A stretch of DNA of 64,000 nt from Calycina herbarum (lineage: Eukaryota; Ascomycota; Leotiomycetes; Helotiales; Pezizellaceae): the NCBI GenBank assembly GCA_001414485.1, contig LLEY01000087.1:62001-126000 (forward strand). The letters are read 5' to 3'. The notes under the pieces were generated by a model, which saw only the letters and a program-made list of their open reading frames with translations, did not search any database and was not told the DNA's origin. Shown here in pieces: positions 1 through 11,085 of this stretch (positions are counted from its first letter, which is position 1; each line of letters starts with the position of its first letter). The translations under genes were made by a program, and so were the position numbers.

Positions 1-564
1 TAGCTAAGATCCTTCTCTAGACTCTATAAGTAGGGCTTGCTATTCCGTAAAGACCTCTAGGAATAGTCTTGAGCCCTAGCAGAAGGATTCCAGCTTTCGT
101 TACGCTCTTTCCTTAGCTTATAGGTCTCTAAACATAAACTCCACTCGACCTAAGAAATCACTGCTATTGGCTAGCTCTGGCTTACCCTGTTCCCGTACCT
201 ATGCTTCTATTCTATGGAGCGCCTTGCCTTATAAGGATCTGTTAAGTGCCTAAAACTTAACGTATTTAGTATATCTATAGTAGTCGACTTCGATTTTAGC
301 TCGTGCTTGTTATAACTAAGCTTCTAGCTTGTCCGAGTCTCTGTAGAATTCTAGTAGCGGAGGAAGAGATTTCCTAGGTTTATTATTATTGTAGATTATC
401 TGTAAGCAAGCTTCCTTATCCTTCTTTTGCTCGTTTATAATCCGTAGACGATCGTCCTCTTAGGCAGATGTTGACTGATTCCGCTGCTCTTAAATATACT
501 ATAGGAACTAGGTAGGTAGCTGATTCGGTATACCGCCTTCTTATAGTTCTCCTATTATCCGTGA
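1..564 (-). pseudogene. RIP-degraded coding remnant, possibly retroelement gag-like
   Basis: On the minus strand one frame reads as a charged, Gln/Arg/Glu/Lys-rich protein with segments such as RVEFMFRDLQAKERA, interrupted mainly by TAG/TAA codons where Gln is expected, the pattern left by RIP. The composition suggests a coiled-coil protein such as a retroelement gag or a TE accessory protein, but no diagnostic zinc knuckle or catalytic motif is visible and the frame runs off the window edge. The identity is a guess; the coding character and the decay are what the sequence shows. Confidence 0.35.
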
Positions 565-807
565 GTTCTGTAAATGCCGTAAAATGGCCTATAAGTTCTA
601 GTGTTGCCGTAAAGGCCCGATGTGTTCTAGTGTTGCCAAAATGGCCCGATGTGTTCTAGTGTTGCCGTAAAGGCCCTTGAGTTCCAGTGTTGCTAAAATG
701 GCCCGATGTGTTCCAGTGTTGCTGTAAAGGCCCGTTGTGTTCTAGTGTTGCCAAAATGGCCCAATGTGTTCCAGTGTTGCCGTAAAGGCCCGTTGTTCCA
801 GTGTTGG
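565..807. repeat. 29-bp tandem repeat array with alternating (58-bp dimer) variants
   Basis: Units beginning gttc(t/c)agtgttgc start at 595, 624, 653, 681, 710, 739, 768 and 795 (last one partial), with a degenerate unit at 565. Units are 27-29 bp. They alternate between a core gccgtaaaggccc and a core gccaaaatggccc, so the array is built of 58-bp dimers. It is less AT-rich than its surroundings. Confidence 0.9.
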
Positions 808-1305
808 TTTAAGAATCGAATCTAATGTCAGGACTTGTAGCAAATACTGATGAATTGAACTACAGAGGTGTCTATGTACAAGAAGATTCGATTGTCCTTT
901 CTAAGCCAGAGTCCTTGCTAACTTATATACTCAGTTAACTCATTCTAGAGGGTTCTGCCAAGGGTACTCTCGAAGGTTCTGTTACGTCCATGCGTTGCCA
1001 AGCGAGGTCACGTGAATGCGTCGCTGGAGTACTCCGAGACTTATTCCACGGGTGTAACCCTTGACATCTAGCTCTTTATTTCTTTATTTATAAGAGCTAT
1101 ACTAAATAACTTACTAAATCTTATAAATTTAATCTATAAAGTACTTATTTAACTTCTATCTATTATAAAATATTATTATTAAAACTATATGATACTATAG
1201 CTTAGTAGTAGTTAATTAATAATTTTATATAGTTTTAAAAAGATTAAAAAAAAGAATAAAATAAATTCTCGAAGTTAGTATTTAATACTTTTTATATAGA
1301 TTATA
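808..1305. other. Non-coding spacer: mixed sequence then AT-rich tract
   Basis: Positions 808-1060 are of ordinary composition and contain no convincing frame. From about 1060 to 1303 the sequence is strongly AT-rich and directly abuts the TA target site of transposon A. No gene seen. Confidence 0.6.
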
Positions 1306-1325
1306 ACGTGTTTCACAAGCGAGCT

Positions 1326-1610
1326 TGTGATGGCCAGCCATTGTGAAGTGCCGATTGCCAAGAGGATATGATACGTACCGAGGGCACGGAACAGGATTAC
1401 GGTATAGTTTTGGTTTCGGGATTGTCAGAGCCGGATCGGTACGGATTTTTACTATTGTCCGAGCCTCTTGTAAATAGCTGCCTCCTCTCTATCGGGAAAG
1501 ACCAATTTGGTCTTTTCCTTCGTATCAGAGCCTAGTATTCGAGTATGTTATTCTATCGAACGCACTTCCATATGCCTCTTTTGTAGTAGTATCCGTTTCG
1601 TGCCGCTACA
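1326..1610 (+). mobile_element. Solo LTR (J family) inside the 5' TIR of transposon A
   Basis: A 285-bp sequence starting TGTGATGG and ending GCTACA, flanked on both sides by the 5-bp direct repeat gagct (1321-1325 and 1611-1615). Removing it and one gagct restores a 5' TIR that matches the 3' TIR of element A. Its sequence is similar, in reverse orientation, to the 274-bp LTRs of element J at 37,986 and 40,453, for example the stretch around tatcgggaaagac and the tatgcctcttttgtagtag block. It is the product of LTR-LTR recombination of a J-type retrotransposon. Confidence 0.88.
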
Positions 1611-1700
1611 GAGCTGGCCATATAAGCGAGCTGGCCACTTTTCAAACTTTATAATAATCATCAACTTCTAGTTATATTATCTCTACTAAACAACGCCTAA

Positions 1701-2612
1701 ATGTCTCCTAACGAAAACAAGATCAACTTAGCTATCTAAGCACTCGAAAACGACGTGTTAATTACCTAACGAAGCGCTGCGAAGGCCTATGATGTCCCTC
1801 GATCCACTATTTCAAGCCGACGCGCCGGAATCTAACTAAGACGCGATTGCGAGCCTAATTCGAAGAAACTTACGAAGCTAGAGGAGGAGGCGATAATTGG
1901 GTATATATTAGAGCAGGATTCGAGAGGGTTTTCGCCTACAAAGGATATGGTGCGAGATATGGCTAACAACTTGCTGAAGGAGCGCGACAGGTAGCCTGTA
2001 GGCAGGAACTGGCCGGACAACTTTATTTAGCGTATACCTGAGCTAAAAACTCGATGGAGTCGTTCTTATGATCATTAGCGAGCTTTGACTGAAGATCCGC
2101 GGATTATTGGCCCATGGTTTATACTTGTATAGTTATTTAAGGACAAACATGGTATTATAGACGAGGATATATACAATTTCGACGAGACTGGTTTTATAAT
2201 AGGTGTTATATCATCTTAGCTTGTTATTATAAGTTTAGAGATACGCAGGAGACGTAAAAAAGTTTAGCTAGGCAATTGCGAATAGGGTGTAGTTATTTAA
2301 GGAGTTAATGCGACAGGTTAGGCAATGGTGTTAATACGGAAAGAAATCACAGATCTTTGCGAGGTAACTGAGGTTGTAACTAAGCGTAAGAGTTGTAAAA
2401 GGAAATATATTCAGAGTTAAGAGACATTAACAGTAGAGGAGGTAATTAGTTTAATTACTCTTACAGAAAATAGCGATCAGGAGGGTAGCAGAGAGATAAA
2501 AAAGAAGGTTTAAGCAGAGAGGCACTGTAGGCGTTGTAGCAAAATTGGACACAATTCTCGTACTTGTTAAGTAGAAATAGTAGATACTAAAGATAGTAAC
2601 GACTCTGAATAA
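1701..2612 (+). pseudogene. Decayed pogo-like transposase of element A
   Basis: Begins ATG at 1701 with the helix-turn-helix start typical of fungal pogo/Tc5-type transposases (MSPNENKINLAI, then RSAAKAYDVPRSTIS), continues through a CENP-B/Tc5-like segment (GYILEQDSRGF) to the first catalytic Asp motif NFDETGF near 2178. The frame then jumps to the C-terminal linker and ends in the zinc-knuckle-like motif HCRRCSKIGHNSRTC near 2520-2571. The segment that should carry the second and third catalytic Asp residues is missing. Many TAG/TAA codons replace Gln, consistent with RIP. The protein cannot be functional. Confidence 0.85.
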
Positions 2613-2733
2613 TCTTATAGTATCTTATATAATATAATAGCTTGTTCTGGTGTTGAGTAATTTATATTTAAAAATAAGTTATTCGGAAAAGTGGCCAGCT
2701 CGCTTGTGTAGCCAGTTCGCTTGTGAAACACGT

Positions 2734-3161
2734 TATACTTATAGCTCTTATAATAACTTACTAAACTAAATAGTTATTATATAGTATATAAAAGAGTCTT
2801 TTTAATATATTCTTTAAATTACTATCTAGGCTTTTAACTCTTTTATATTCTATAAGCTTCTTATATATTAGTTATTATTTCTTTACTTTAAATATATATT
2901 CTATTTCCACCTAGACCGCACAGATTACTACCGCTAGCTTAGTCAGCCTTTCGATCAAAACCTCCCCTTCTGGATTTTTGTCCTGTATATTTTCTCAATC
3001 AACTACAACTTCTTTACGCGAAAAGCGGGCCATTCCAGTATGCAGTTACTCTTACATTGAGGTGATTACACCAGTAACTCTTCTATCAAACTCTACGAGC
3101 AAGCTGAACGGAGAGCGTTTGCTAACCAACAAGCAAAGCAGGCCACACGATCTTGCTCGAG
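2734..3161. other. AT-rich flank grading into the gene island
   Basis: 2734-2900 is AT-rich TE flank; from about 2905 the composition becomes normal. This part is the likely promoter and 5' region of the kinase gene at 3162. No separate gene supported. Confidence 0.5.
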
Positions 3162-3992
3162 ATGGAGGTGCTTGAGAGAGGGGAGAGCTATAAAGAGATA
3201 AATGGGGATTTCAAATACGCCCACACCCTAATCGTTTACCGCGTTGGCGACGACGTCTACCATGCGATCACGAAATCACGAGGCCGATTCGCCGCTGAAG
3301 TCAAGCTCGAAGAGCTTTCAAACGTGGTCTTGATACCTACTACGTCCTATTGCCCGCTTTTCCCGCCAAATTACACACGAGCTCCGGATGCGTTGCCAGC
3401 CAACTGCTATATCAAGCGTCCGCATCTTCTCTCTTACGATCGGATCCACGATACTCCCAACGCATCGTCGATAAGTGAGCGAGTTCTCAAAGAAGCCGAA
3501 GTTTGTGAAATTCTCAAACTACATCCACATCCAAGCATTGCTCAATATCTCGGCTGTCAGGTCTGCAATGGGCGGATTACCGGTATCTGCTTTAGCAAAT
3601 ACAGCGACACCCTGATGCACAGAGTCAACCCCAAGAGTCGGATGAAACGTGCTTTTATATATGACGGTCGAGCTTTGAAGAACCCCGATGATTGCTTATA
3701 TGGGGTTGAAAGGGGTCTTCGACATTTGCACTCCCTAGGCCTCGTCCATAACGATATCAATCCTTCCAACATCATGATCGATGAGGATACGGATGAGGAG
3801 GATACACCAGTTATAATAGATTTTGATTCTTGCCGGCCTGTCGGAGAGAGCTTGGAAGGCGTTGGGCGGACATTCGAGTGGTACGATGAGCGCGTTCAAC
3901 GTTCCTTGCCAAGTAATGATTTAGATGCACTGGACGAGATTCGAGAGTGGTTGAGGGACGGTGGCACCAAGCATTTCAAGTTCAAGGATTGA
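3162..3992 (+). CDS. Small protein-kinase-like protein
   Basis: Intronless, 276 aa from the first ATG (3162). The C-terminal two thirds is a compact protein-kinase fold: a possible ATP-binding Lys at about residue 85 (YIK), a Glu-rich helix-C region near 110 (VLKEAEVCEIL), a catalytic loop HNDINPSN with Asp198 and Asn203, and DFD (residues 220-222) in place of DFG. The activation and C-lobe parts are very short, ending in an acidic segment and DALDEIREWL. At 276 aa it is smaller than a full kinase, which is usual for a group of fungal kinase-like proteins that keep HxDxxxxN. It could phosphorylate protein or a small molecule; the substrate is unknown. It sits at the edge of the gene island, 430 bp from transposon A. 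The frame is undamaged. Confidence 0.8.
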   Translation: MEVLERGESYKEINGDFKYAHTLIVYRVGDDVYHAITKSRGRFAAEVKLEELSNVVLIPTTSYCPLFPPNYTRAPDALPANCYIKRPHLLSYDRIHDTPNASSISERVLKEAEVCEILKLHPHPSIAQYLGCQVCNGRITGICFSKYSDTLMHRVNPKSRMKRAFIYDGRALKNPDDCLYGVERGLRHLHSLGLVHNDINPSNIMIDEDTDEEDTPVIIDFDSCRPVGESLEGVGRTFEWYDERVQRSLPSNDLDALDEIREWLRDGGTKHFKFKD

Positions 3993-4081
3993 CGAATCAC
4001 GAATCATCTGATGGACCAGTATTAGCAGCAATGCAGAGGAGAGGGACAGAGGGAATGGCGGAGGCTTGGCGCCAAGATTCG

Positions 4082-4402
4082 AGTGCAGTGCAGTGCAGCC
4101 CTGTCAATTCAATACTTGCCAGGGCGGGTATAGACTTGAATACAAGTGTCTCACTGTCCGGCTATAGTCGGGGCTATAGTCGGTGCTAACCCGCTTCTGG
4201 ACGAGAAGAGTGGTCGCTCCTTCTTTCCACTTGAACACTTCAACCAGACCAGCCTAACTGAGGGGCCAATGGAGGCAATGGAGGCAATGGAGGCAATGGA
4301 GGCTCTGAGGAAAACCCCCAGTGAGGTGTACACTAGTACACAAGGTGCCGAAAGGTCGCTCCTTCCCTCTCCGTCTCGACTCTCGACTCTCGACTCTCAG
4401 CC
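4082..4402. repeat. Cluster of short tandem repeats between kinase and ADH genes
   Basis: Four different short repeats lie together: gtgca x3 near 4083, a duplicated ggctatagtcgg near 4160-4184, a 9-bp unit (aatggaggc) x4 near 4267-4302, and a 7-bp unit (tcgactc) x3 near 4377-4399. This is intergenic sequence downstream of both flanking genes (convergent arrangement). No coding meaning is supported, although short open frames cross it. Confidence 0.75.
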
Positions 4403-4480
4403 TGGGGTCCACACCTTTCAACTGCCTCACCTCAACCTCGCTGAATTCCAAACTCTCTTTATTCCTACTACCTAAACATT

Positions 4481-5815
4481 CTACGCCCCAAAACACTTGT
4501 CATATCCAGTGAGAGTAAACCGATACTTAACATCATTGGCGTGCAATCTCTCCAACGCGCTCTTCAATCCCTCCTTCGAGATCTCAATCTCCTCAACCCA
4601 ACTCTTGATCCCCTTCTCCGCCGCCAATTTCAACATAGAAAGCACTTCTTTCCTCGATCCCAAGTGACTAGCCCCAATCAGACACCCATTATTCATAAAA
4701 GTCTGAGTTTTAACCTCCTGTCCCTCTCCCTCGGGAAGTCCAACACTAATCCACTTGGCGTGAACATCCAACATCGAGAGGTATTTCTCGAGCTCGAAAC
4801 CTTCGGATGAGGAGGCGGTGTTGACGATGAGGTCAAATGTCATTTCGTGGGGGACGTTCCAGTCTTTATCTTGGGTTGCGATGAAGCCGTCTGCCCCCAT
4901 GGCTTTGGCGTCTGCTTCTTTAGAGTGAGAGCGTGAAATGACCCAGGTTTCGGCCCCGAGAGCTTTTGCGAATAGCAAGCCGAAGTGTCCAATTCCACCA
5001 AGTCCTACGATACCAACTTTCTTTCCGGGACCGGCGCCGTTTCGGACGAGGGGACTGTAGGCCGTTAGGCCGGCGCAGAGCATTGGAGCTGCTGCAGTTG
5101 TGGCGAGCGCATCGGGGATTGGGAAGACCCTGAAGATCATATGTTAGCTTTTTCGATACAACAGTCAAAATCCCGATTCCAATTTCGAGTTGCAAAACCC
5201 TCTTTCCCTGTCTTCAAATGCTCCCGCGAACCAATCCTTAAGGAATGTGAACGAAATTCCAGAACTCACCAATGCTCATGCGTCCTAACATATTCAGAAT
5301 AGCCTCCCTGAGAAACAATTCCAGTATCCGGCCAGACCGCACCATAAGTGTCCAACTGATGCTTACAATACGTCTCATTATCCGCCTTACACTGCCTACA
5401 CTCCAAACAAGAATACGATTGCGCACCAACACCCACACGCGACCCCTCTTTAATAAGTGTAACCTTTGGTCCAATTCTCACTGCAGTGCCGACAATTTCT
5501 AAGAAAAACACCAGTCAGCTTCCCTCCTTAACTCCCCACTGACAAAAAGCGAAGAAAGAATGGAAATTGAATAGAATGGGAGAGTAAAGAAAAAAAGAGA
5601 GGAAACAAACCATGCCCAACACACAACGGGAATTTCTGCTCTCCCCACCCCCCAGAAACGGTATGCAAATCACTAGCACAAACCCCACAAGCCAAAATCT
5701 TGATATCAACATCGAAATCCCCGAATGGCTTCGGTGTCAACTCATTGAGATGGAAATCCGTCCATTTGGCGGGATCCTCGATTTGGAAGCCCTTCCAGGA
5801 ATCCGGGTACACCAT
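4481..5815 (-). CDS. NADP-dependent zinc alcohol dehydrogenase (ADH6/cinnamyl-alcohol type)
   Basis: Three exons, complement of 5611-5815, 5270-5498 and 4481-5129 (introns 112 and 140 nt, GT..AG), giving 360 aa, the family's usual length. Catalytic zinc ligands appear in CGVCASDLH (Cys46) and in GHE (His68-Glu69), the latter created exactly across intron 1. The structural zinc site is CLECRQCKADNETYC. The Rossmann NADP(H) motif is GIVGLGGIGHFG. Members of this medium-chain dehydrogenase family reduce aliphatic and aromatic aldehydes to alcohols in the cytosol with NADPH; which substrate this one prefers cannot be told. The ATG at 5815 gives MVYPDSWKGFQ, a normal start for the family. All family motifs are present and there is no sign of decay. 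Confidence 0.93.
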
Positions 5816-6593
5816 TCTCGCTGTTTACTCGTGTGAAATCTGAGGCTTGGTGGAAATACTGGACGTAGAAATGAAGTGAGGAAGTATAGTATAATAGGGT
5901 CAAGTGAAATTATGAATTCAAAATCAAGAAGAGAAGAAGAGAAAGACACGAGAGCAATGCAATGACGAAGATAACAAATATTAACTAATTTCCCCATCAT
6001 GGGAAACTCCACCACAACCCCTCCATTTGGAGGGGCAAATGAGAAATCCCCCACCTCCGCCAGATCATACGAAGAGTGGGGTGGGGTTCACCTCGCCTAG
6101 TGTTTATCCGGAAACCCGTCTTGGGAAAAAGAAGGTTTTACGGCTTTCTTACAGGACGAGGATAGATGTTTGAGGAGCTCTCCCATTTCTCCGGTATCGC
6201 TGTATCGCTTCTTGCCATGGAGTGTTGCTTGGAATTTTTCCACCAATCAGAAATACACACCACCGCACCACCGAAAGAAGTTGACAGCAAAATAAGATAA
6301 CACAAAATTCAAACGGTTCAATTCTTCCCGGAGAGTTCACCGGTTTCCCATCGCTCAAGCAATCTCGATTGTGCTAGTATCTAGGTATTACAACAACAGT
6401 GCCACATGAGTATCCTTTCCAAAAGAATACCATCCCATCCATCACTCATTCGTCCCTTCCTTCCCAGGGATTGTGTTCCTTGCCAAAAACTCCAGTCCCA
6501 AATTTCGCAAAAGCACGCCGAGGTATAGGAGAATGAAGAATATAGGATACAATACCAATTACATATCGTAAAAGCGCTTTAATGCCTCCAATT
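5816..6593. other. Intergenic region between ADH and NTO1-like genes
   Basis: Contains the presumed ADH promoter (nearest to 5815) and the 3' region of the NTO1-like gene. No repeat or convincing reading frame seen; short frames on both strands look like chance. Confidence 0.55.
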
Positions 6594-9500
6594 TTAACGC
6601 CTTCGATTTCGCTTCGGTCTGGCTTTTTTCGCCTTCACGACTGGGGCTGCAACAATGGCATGCCTATGGGCCCCAGCGACATCCGCACCTAAACCATTCA
6701 GTGCTTCATCATCCATATCGGAAAGATCTTCGCTCAGCCGAGCCACCGCATCTCTCCCATTCCACTTCTCCTGGGAAATACTCGTGCCTTCTGGATTAAA
6801 CTCCTTCAGATACCATGGAACCCCACCTTGAGTCAAAACATCATTACGATCAGTGCCAGCGTCGCCGTTTGAGAGTGGTGGCGTAGGAGGGTTGGCAGTC
6901 TCGGAAATAGACGTATTGCCATTTCTATCGGAGGGCTTATTGCTCTTGGTGCCATGGAGAAGATCGGAACTGGCCTGCGACACATTTGGATCAACCTCTG
7001 CAAGGATTGTATCGGTGACTCCAGTCTCGGTTGTTCCGTTCGTCAAGGATGGATTTCCTTCTTCTTCGCCTGCCAATTCCACGTCTTGCATCTCCACATC
7101 GACGGTTCTGGCACTTTCAGCCAGTTTGCCTTCCTCATGAGTGGTGTCCCCGTTCGTTAGCTCCAATCCGTTTGACATGTGCACATCCACATCTGCTTGT
7201 GAGGCGGTGTCGCCAATCGATCTGGCTGTGTCCCCAGTAAATTGAACACATGCCTCGAGTAATTGGTCCAATTCTGAAATGAGGCTCTCAGAAGGTTTCG
7301 CACAGATATCAGCCTCTGCATTAGCTGCTAAATGAAGTTGAGGTTGAACAGCCCTAATGATCCTTTTCGCAAGTCTTCTCCTCTCTTTGATGTCTAAAAC
7401 GACCGGTCTTTTGAGTTCGGCGGCAATAGGTTCTTCAGGATCTGGTGCAGGCTGAGTAACGATGCCAGTGTGAAATATATTGCCAAGGTCTTGAACAAAG
7501 GCCATTGTCGTTGTATAAAAGCGATTTTGTACTCTTTTCTGTAGGACTTCGAGGCCTGAAGTGAAGACTTTCTTTATGTCAAGACTAGTTTCAGTTAGCA
7601 TTTTTCTCCAAATCAATTAGATACCAAACTTACACTAAGGCTTTGTCGATCACTGGTGGGAATATTTTGGCGACTGGGAAATATACAGTGTCGACAAGAT
7701 CCTCTTCAAGCTCCACAGCAGTAAGCTTATCTCTTTCTCTCTTCTTAATGTCTTCAGCCAGACGCTTCAAACGCTCCAAGTCTACAATCAAAGTTTGAGC
7801 GAATTCTATCCGACGATTGAGCCTTGGTCTTCCGGCATGGCCCATCCCAGCAAAATTTCTTCGCGTTATTTCCATCGAAGAAAAAGTTTCCATCTGGAGC
7901 TGCAGCCGTTTGAGAAGGGCAGCACCCCGCCGAGCCTCCCGCTTCAGTGTCCAGTACCTGCATGCATCGGCTGCATATTCTTTCCGTTTTCGAATGTTGA
8001 AACGCTGAAGTGAACTTTCCACAGAATTATACACAACCTGGGGAATAACTGGAGCACCAGAGGGGAGTTTCCAAATCGCCTTGGTAGGTTGCGCTCCCTT
8101 TTTCTTATTATCGCCCATGGCCAAGGCGACCTTGGCGCCAGTCAACTGCGACTCATCAGGTTGATGTTCAGTAACAGCGTGGCGATGAGTCGCCGCCATG
8201 GCTAGAGCGGAAGCTTGACTATCAGCCCAAAGTCGACCGCGCATCGACCTTTTGTAGTAAGAACGCGCTTCTCGAGTGGCCCTCGCTACATCATTCTCCT
8301 TTGCATAGTCGGAGGGACAATGTTTGTCGCAAAATGCCTTCAAAACCGCGCCTCCATCCAGTACAGCAAGCGTGCCATGATTGTTTTTCATCTTGAGAAA
8401 CAAATGAGCCCGCCTAGCACAAGTTACATGGAATGCTTGATAACAGGCTTTATTTCCGCACTGAATACAAGCCCCCATGCGCTGATTGCATAAATAGCAA
8501 GTCAAGCGCCATCGAGTCTTTGGCACTTTTTCGACATCCATTACTGGCTCCATGAATGTGTGGTTGCCAAGAGATACCTCGGGGATCCACATGGCGCACA
8601 GCAGATGTGCCCACTTTGATGCGTTGGTCTGCTTGAATGCCCCATCGGTATTGGGGCAAAATATGCAGGTCTGCGGATGAGTTAGCATTGTGCCAGCTAT
8701 GGAGGGGGAAAAGACTTACAGGAATACCACGACCAATCAGCTGACATTTTCTGCACAGCCACTGGCCTTCAGGAATAAATGGAACTCCATAGCACTCTTG
8801 ATGGACAGCCAAATCACATCCATCACAGAACACAATGGCATTTGTGTTTTCGCAGTCACCGTCGTCGCAAATTGCGCACTTGCTATCCTGTTCTTCTCCT
8901 GCTTGCGGCTCTCCGTTGACAGCAGCCGCAGAGCTAGACCGTGGCCGGTGAGTTTGTGGTGGCTTTGGATTGGGTTTTGGTATGCGCTTTTCTAATGAAT
9001 GCCATTCCTTTTCAATCCTTGTTATCGTGATCTCAAAGACCTCTCGAGTAATAGGTTCAAAGCTGATGGCTTTCCGCTCAGCGTTATATTCCGTGAGCCA
9101 TTTATCGTCTTGTTCGTCCATATCATACTCAACACGACCAACACCACCACTTCCCAAAGCTACAATTCCACTGACGTCACCTGCGTGTCCTGGACCAAGG
9201 TCGAGATCTTCGTCCAAATTGCTATCTGAGACTTTGATGAGGTTGAGCTCAGGCCGTATGAACAGATCGGTCTCTTGATATCCCACATTGGACATGGACT
9301 TATCCACGTAACGCACTAACCCAAGAGCTTTATCCTCGAATCTTGCTAGTGTATCGGTTTTTCGATAGGATGGTTGCGGTAATGTTAATTTCTCTTTGGC
9401 ATTGATATTTTGAACAGGCTGCATGAGTTTTGGTGGTGGTTTCGGTGTACTTGTCCCGCCAACACTCAAGGTCGCACCGATCGCGGCCGCCTTTGCTGAA

Positions 9501-10249
9501 TAAAATGCGACAGGATCCTTGGGTGGTCGTCCAGGTCTTCGTTTTCCACCACCAGGGGTTCCAGGGATCGCAATCGTTAATGAAGATTCCCCATTCAAGG
9601 AGGCCGCAGGAGTGGGTATTCCCTCGCTCTTTGTCTTCTGACCCTCTACCCCATTCGGTGTTACTGCGCCATTCGAGCTTGTTATAGAGTCCTCCGCTGC
9701 GATTGAGGGATTCGCAGGAGTGACAGGTCTTGTTTCTGGTATGCCCTGGATTTCGTGGGCGGTATATGCGCGCAAAACGCCTTCGATAGCCAGGTTTGGG
9801 TGGAATTCCTCCCATGCTCGCTCCTCTCTTGGTTTATATCCATCACTCTGCACGACAGCCGCGACCTGAGCGGCCGAGCTGAACCTCATAGGGGGCTGTT
9901 GTGACCGGGGTAGTACTGTTCGCGTTCTGGTACTGCGGTCCCTTCGTGTATATACTTGGGGGACTAGGCCCATAGCAGCGTTTTCTCTGCCAATGCGCCC
10001 ACGCGGTCCGACATAGTTGTATCCTCCTGGTCCAGTTCCTCCTACAGGTATTTCGTTTCCGTCCTCGTCGACGTATCTTCCACCACCACCTGGGCCACCT
10101 GGAATGTACCTCCGTTTCTTCTGAGGAGGCTCGGAGGAGATGTTGGCAGGAGTTGTCTTCTCAGAACGAGAGGGTCCCGCAGACTTTGGTCGACTCGAAC
10201 GGACTCTACTGGATGCAGGTCGACGTGGCGTAGCTGGCACAGGGTTCAT
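6594..10249 (-). CDS. NTO1: NTO1-like PHD-finger protein, NuA3 histone acetyltransferase subunit
   Basis: Three exons, complement of 8720-10249, 7634-8670 and 6594-7584 (introns about 49 nt), 1185 aa. The N-terminus is basic and Gly/Pro-rich with an AT-hook-like KRRPGRPPK near residue 240. An enhancer-of-polycomb-like segment follows (VEYDMDEQDDKWLTEYN, about 370-440), then a C4HC3 PHD finger (CAICDDGDCEN to WLCRKC, about 457-503) and, directly after intron 1, the extended PHD module beginning TCIFCPNTDGAFKQT and ending FCDKHCP. The PHD plus extended PHD pair is the hallmark of yeast Nto1 and animal BRPF/Jade scaffolds, which hold MYST acetyltransferases on methylated H3 tails in the nucleus. 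C-terminal of this is an alpha-helical region split by intron 2 (DKALVLDIKKVF) that may be a degenerate bromodomain, then a low-complexity acidic/Thr-rich tail ending in a basic KKARPKRNRRR. No PWWP domain seen. Assignment to NTO1 rests on domain order. Confidence 0.88.
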
Positions 10250-10574
10250 GTCTTTCGATCAAGATAACTTTCGCAGAGGAAGGTGTGTTCGGGATGATGT
10301 TCCCAGAATAGTCGCGTCAGCTCTTCAGGAGAGTGGTTTAAGGAGGAAGGTGGCAAGAGGTGCGAAGACTGGATGGCATCGGGAGATGTCTAGACTGATT
10401 TTGGGCAGTCGCGTAACGTTTGCCAGCATCAGCTCGCAGAGTACTGTTGTCCACCTCTTGTATGCGAAAGGTGAATGAGGATGTTGAGTCTGCCCTCCCA
10501 ACACTGACGTCCCTCTTTCCCAGAGGTCGAAATGGTCCGAGCGTAGCGCTAGGCCCAATCGAGAGGGAGATTGG
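10250..10574. promoter_or_regulatory. Upstream region of the NTO1-like gene
   Basis: 325 bp between the NTO1-like ATG and a MITE. This is the presumed promoter and 5' leader of the minus-strand gene. No specific factor site can be claimed. Confidence 0.4.
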
Positions 10575-10816
10575 CTCCTCGTGTACGAAACGATCCGCCG
10601 ATCTTTACACAGTTATAACTACTCACAATAAAACCACAACAACGGATCTAAAAGTTATAAGTATCGACTTCAAGATTCATTGGCTTTTTCACAATCGAAT
10701 GGGATTTATTTTGTATTTTTTGTAGTTTTCTTCCCTATTGTTAAAACTCAATAAGGTAAAGGTGTTGTACGCACGAGCCTGTACTAAAATCGGCGGATCG
10801 TTTCGTACACGAGGAG
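10575..10816. mobile_element. 242-bp MITE with 28-bp perfect TIRs
   Basis: The first 28 bases, starting ctcctcgtgtacgaaacgat, recur exactly as their reverse complement at 10,789-10,816. The element is flanked by the 5-bp direct repeat attgg (10,570-10,574 and 10,817-10,821). It has no coding capacity. The 5-bp TSD argues against pogo/Tc1 (TA); the parent superfamily is not clear. The TIRs are not RIP-mutated. Confidence 0.85.
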
Positions 10817-11085
10817 ATTGGTTAGGCGAGAAACCTTTAAAATCCTGGGGTTTGGCTCCCCTGCACTCCCCACAGCCGATGCACCTTGATAAAGCTTCAT
10901 CAACAAATTGATTCCAACCATCTGGTCGGGTTGCTTCATTTATTTCTTGACCTTTATTTCTTGACCTTTGTTACAATAATTAAAAGGTACCTTTGGCCCG
11001 AGAGAGCTCAATTGTCCTTGCAACCCATTGTCCCACGATTCGATCTGCCAGGACTCTACAATTTTTTTTAAAATCGAAGTTCCGA

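Larger units (their letters stand above)
1306..2733 (+). mobile_element. Pogo/Fot1-type DNA transposon A, internally deleted and RIP-mutated
   Basis: The ends are matching inverted repeats starting acgtgtttcacaagcga, each flanked by TATA (TA target duplication). Inside each TIR a motif aagcgagctggcca is repeated directly at 17-bp spacing. The 5' TIR has been split by a solo LTR at 1326-1610. A plus-strand transposase relic fills the interior. The element is about 1.4 kb including the LTR, so the DNA-transposon part is only about 1.1 kb and lacks the central catalytic region. Confidence 0.88.

Noticed and set aside
565..807. Possible CRISPR-like array
   Set aside because: Units are contiguous tandem copies without unique spacers, and the window is eukaryotic.
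8215..8995. Plus-strand open frames overlapping the NTO1-like gene
   Set aside because: They are antisense to well supported PHD-domain exons and have no independent support.
10420..11071. Open frames of 61-101 codons upstream of the NTO1-like gene
   Set aside because: They cross the MITE and spacer, lack motifs and consistent composition.
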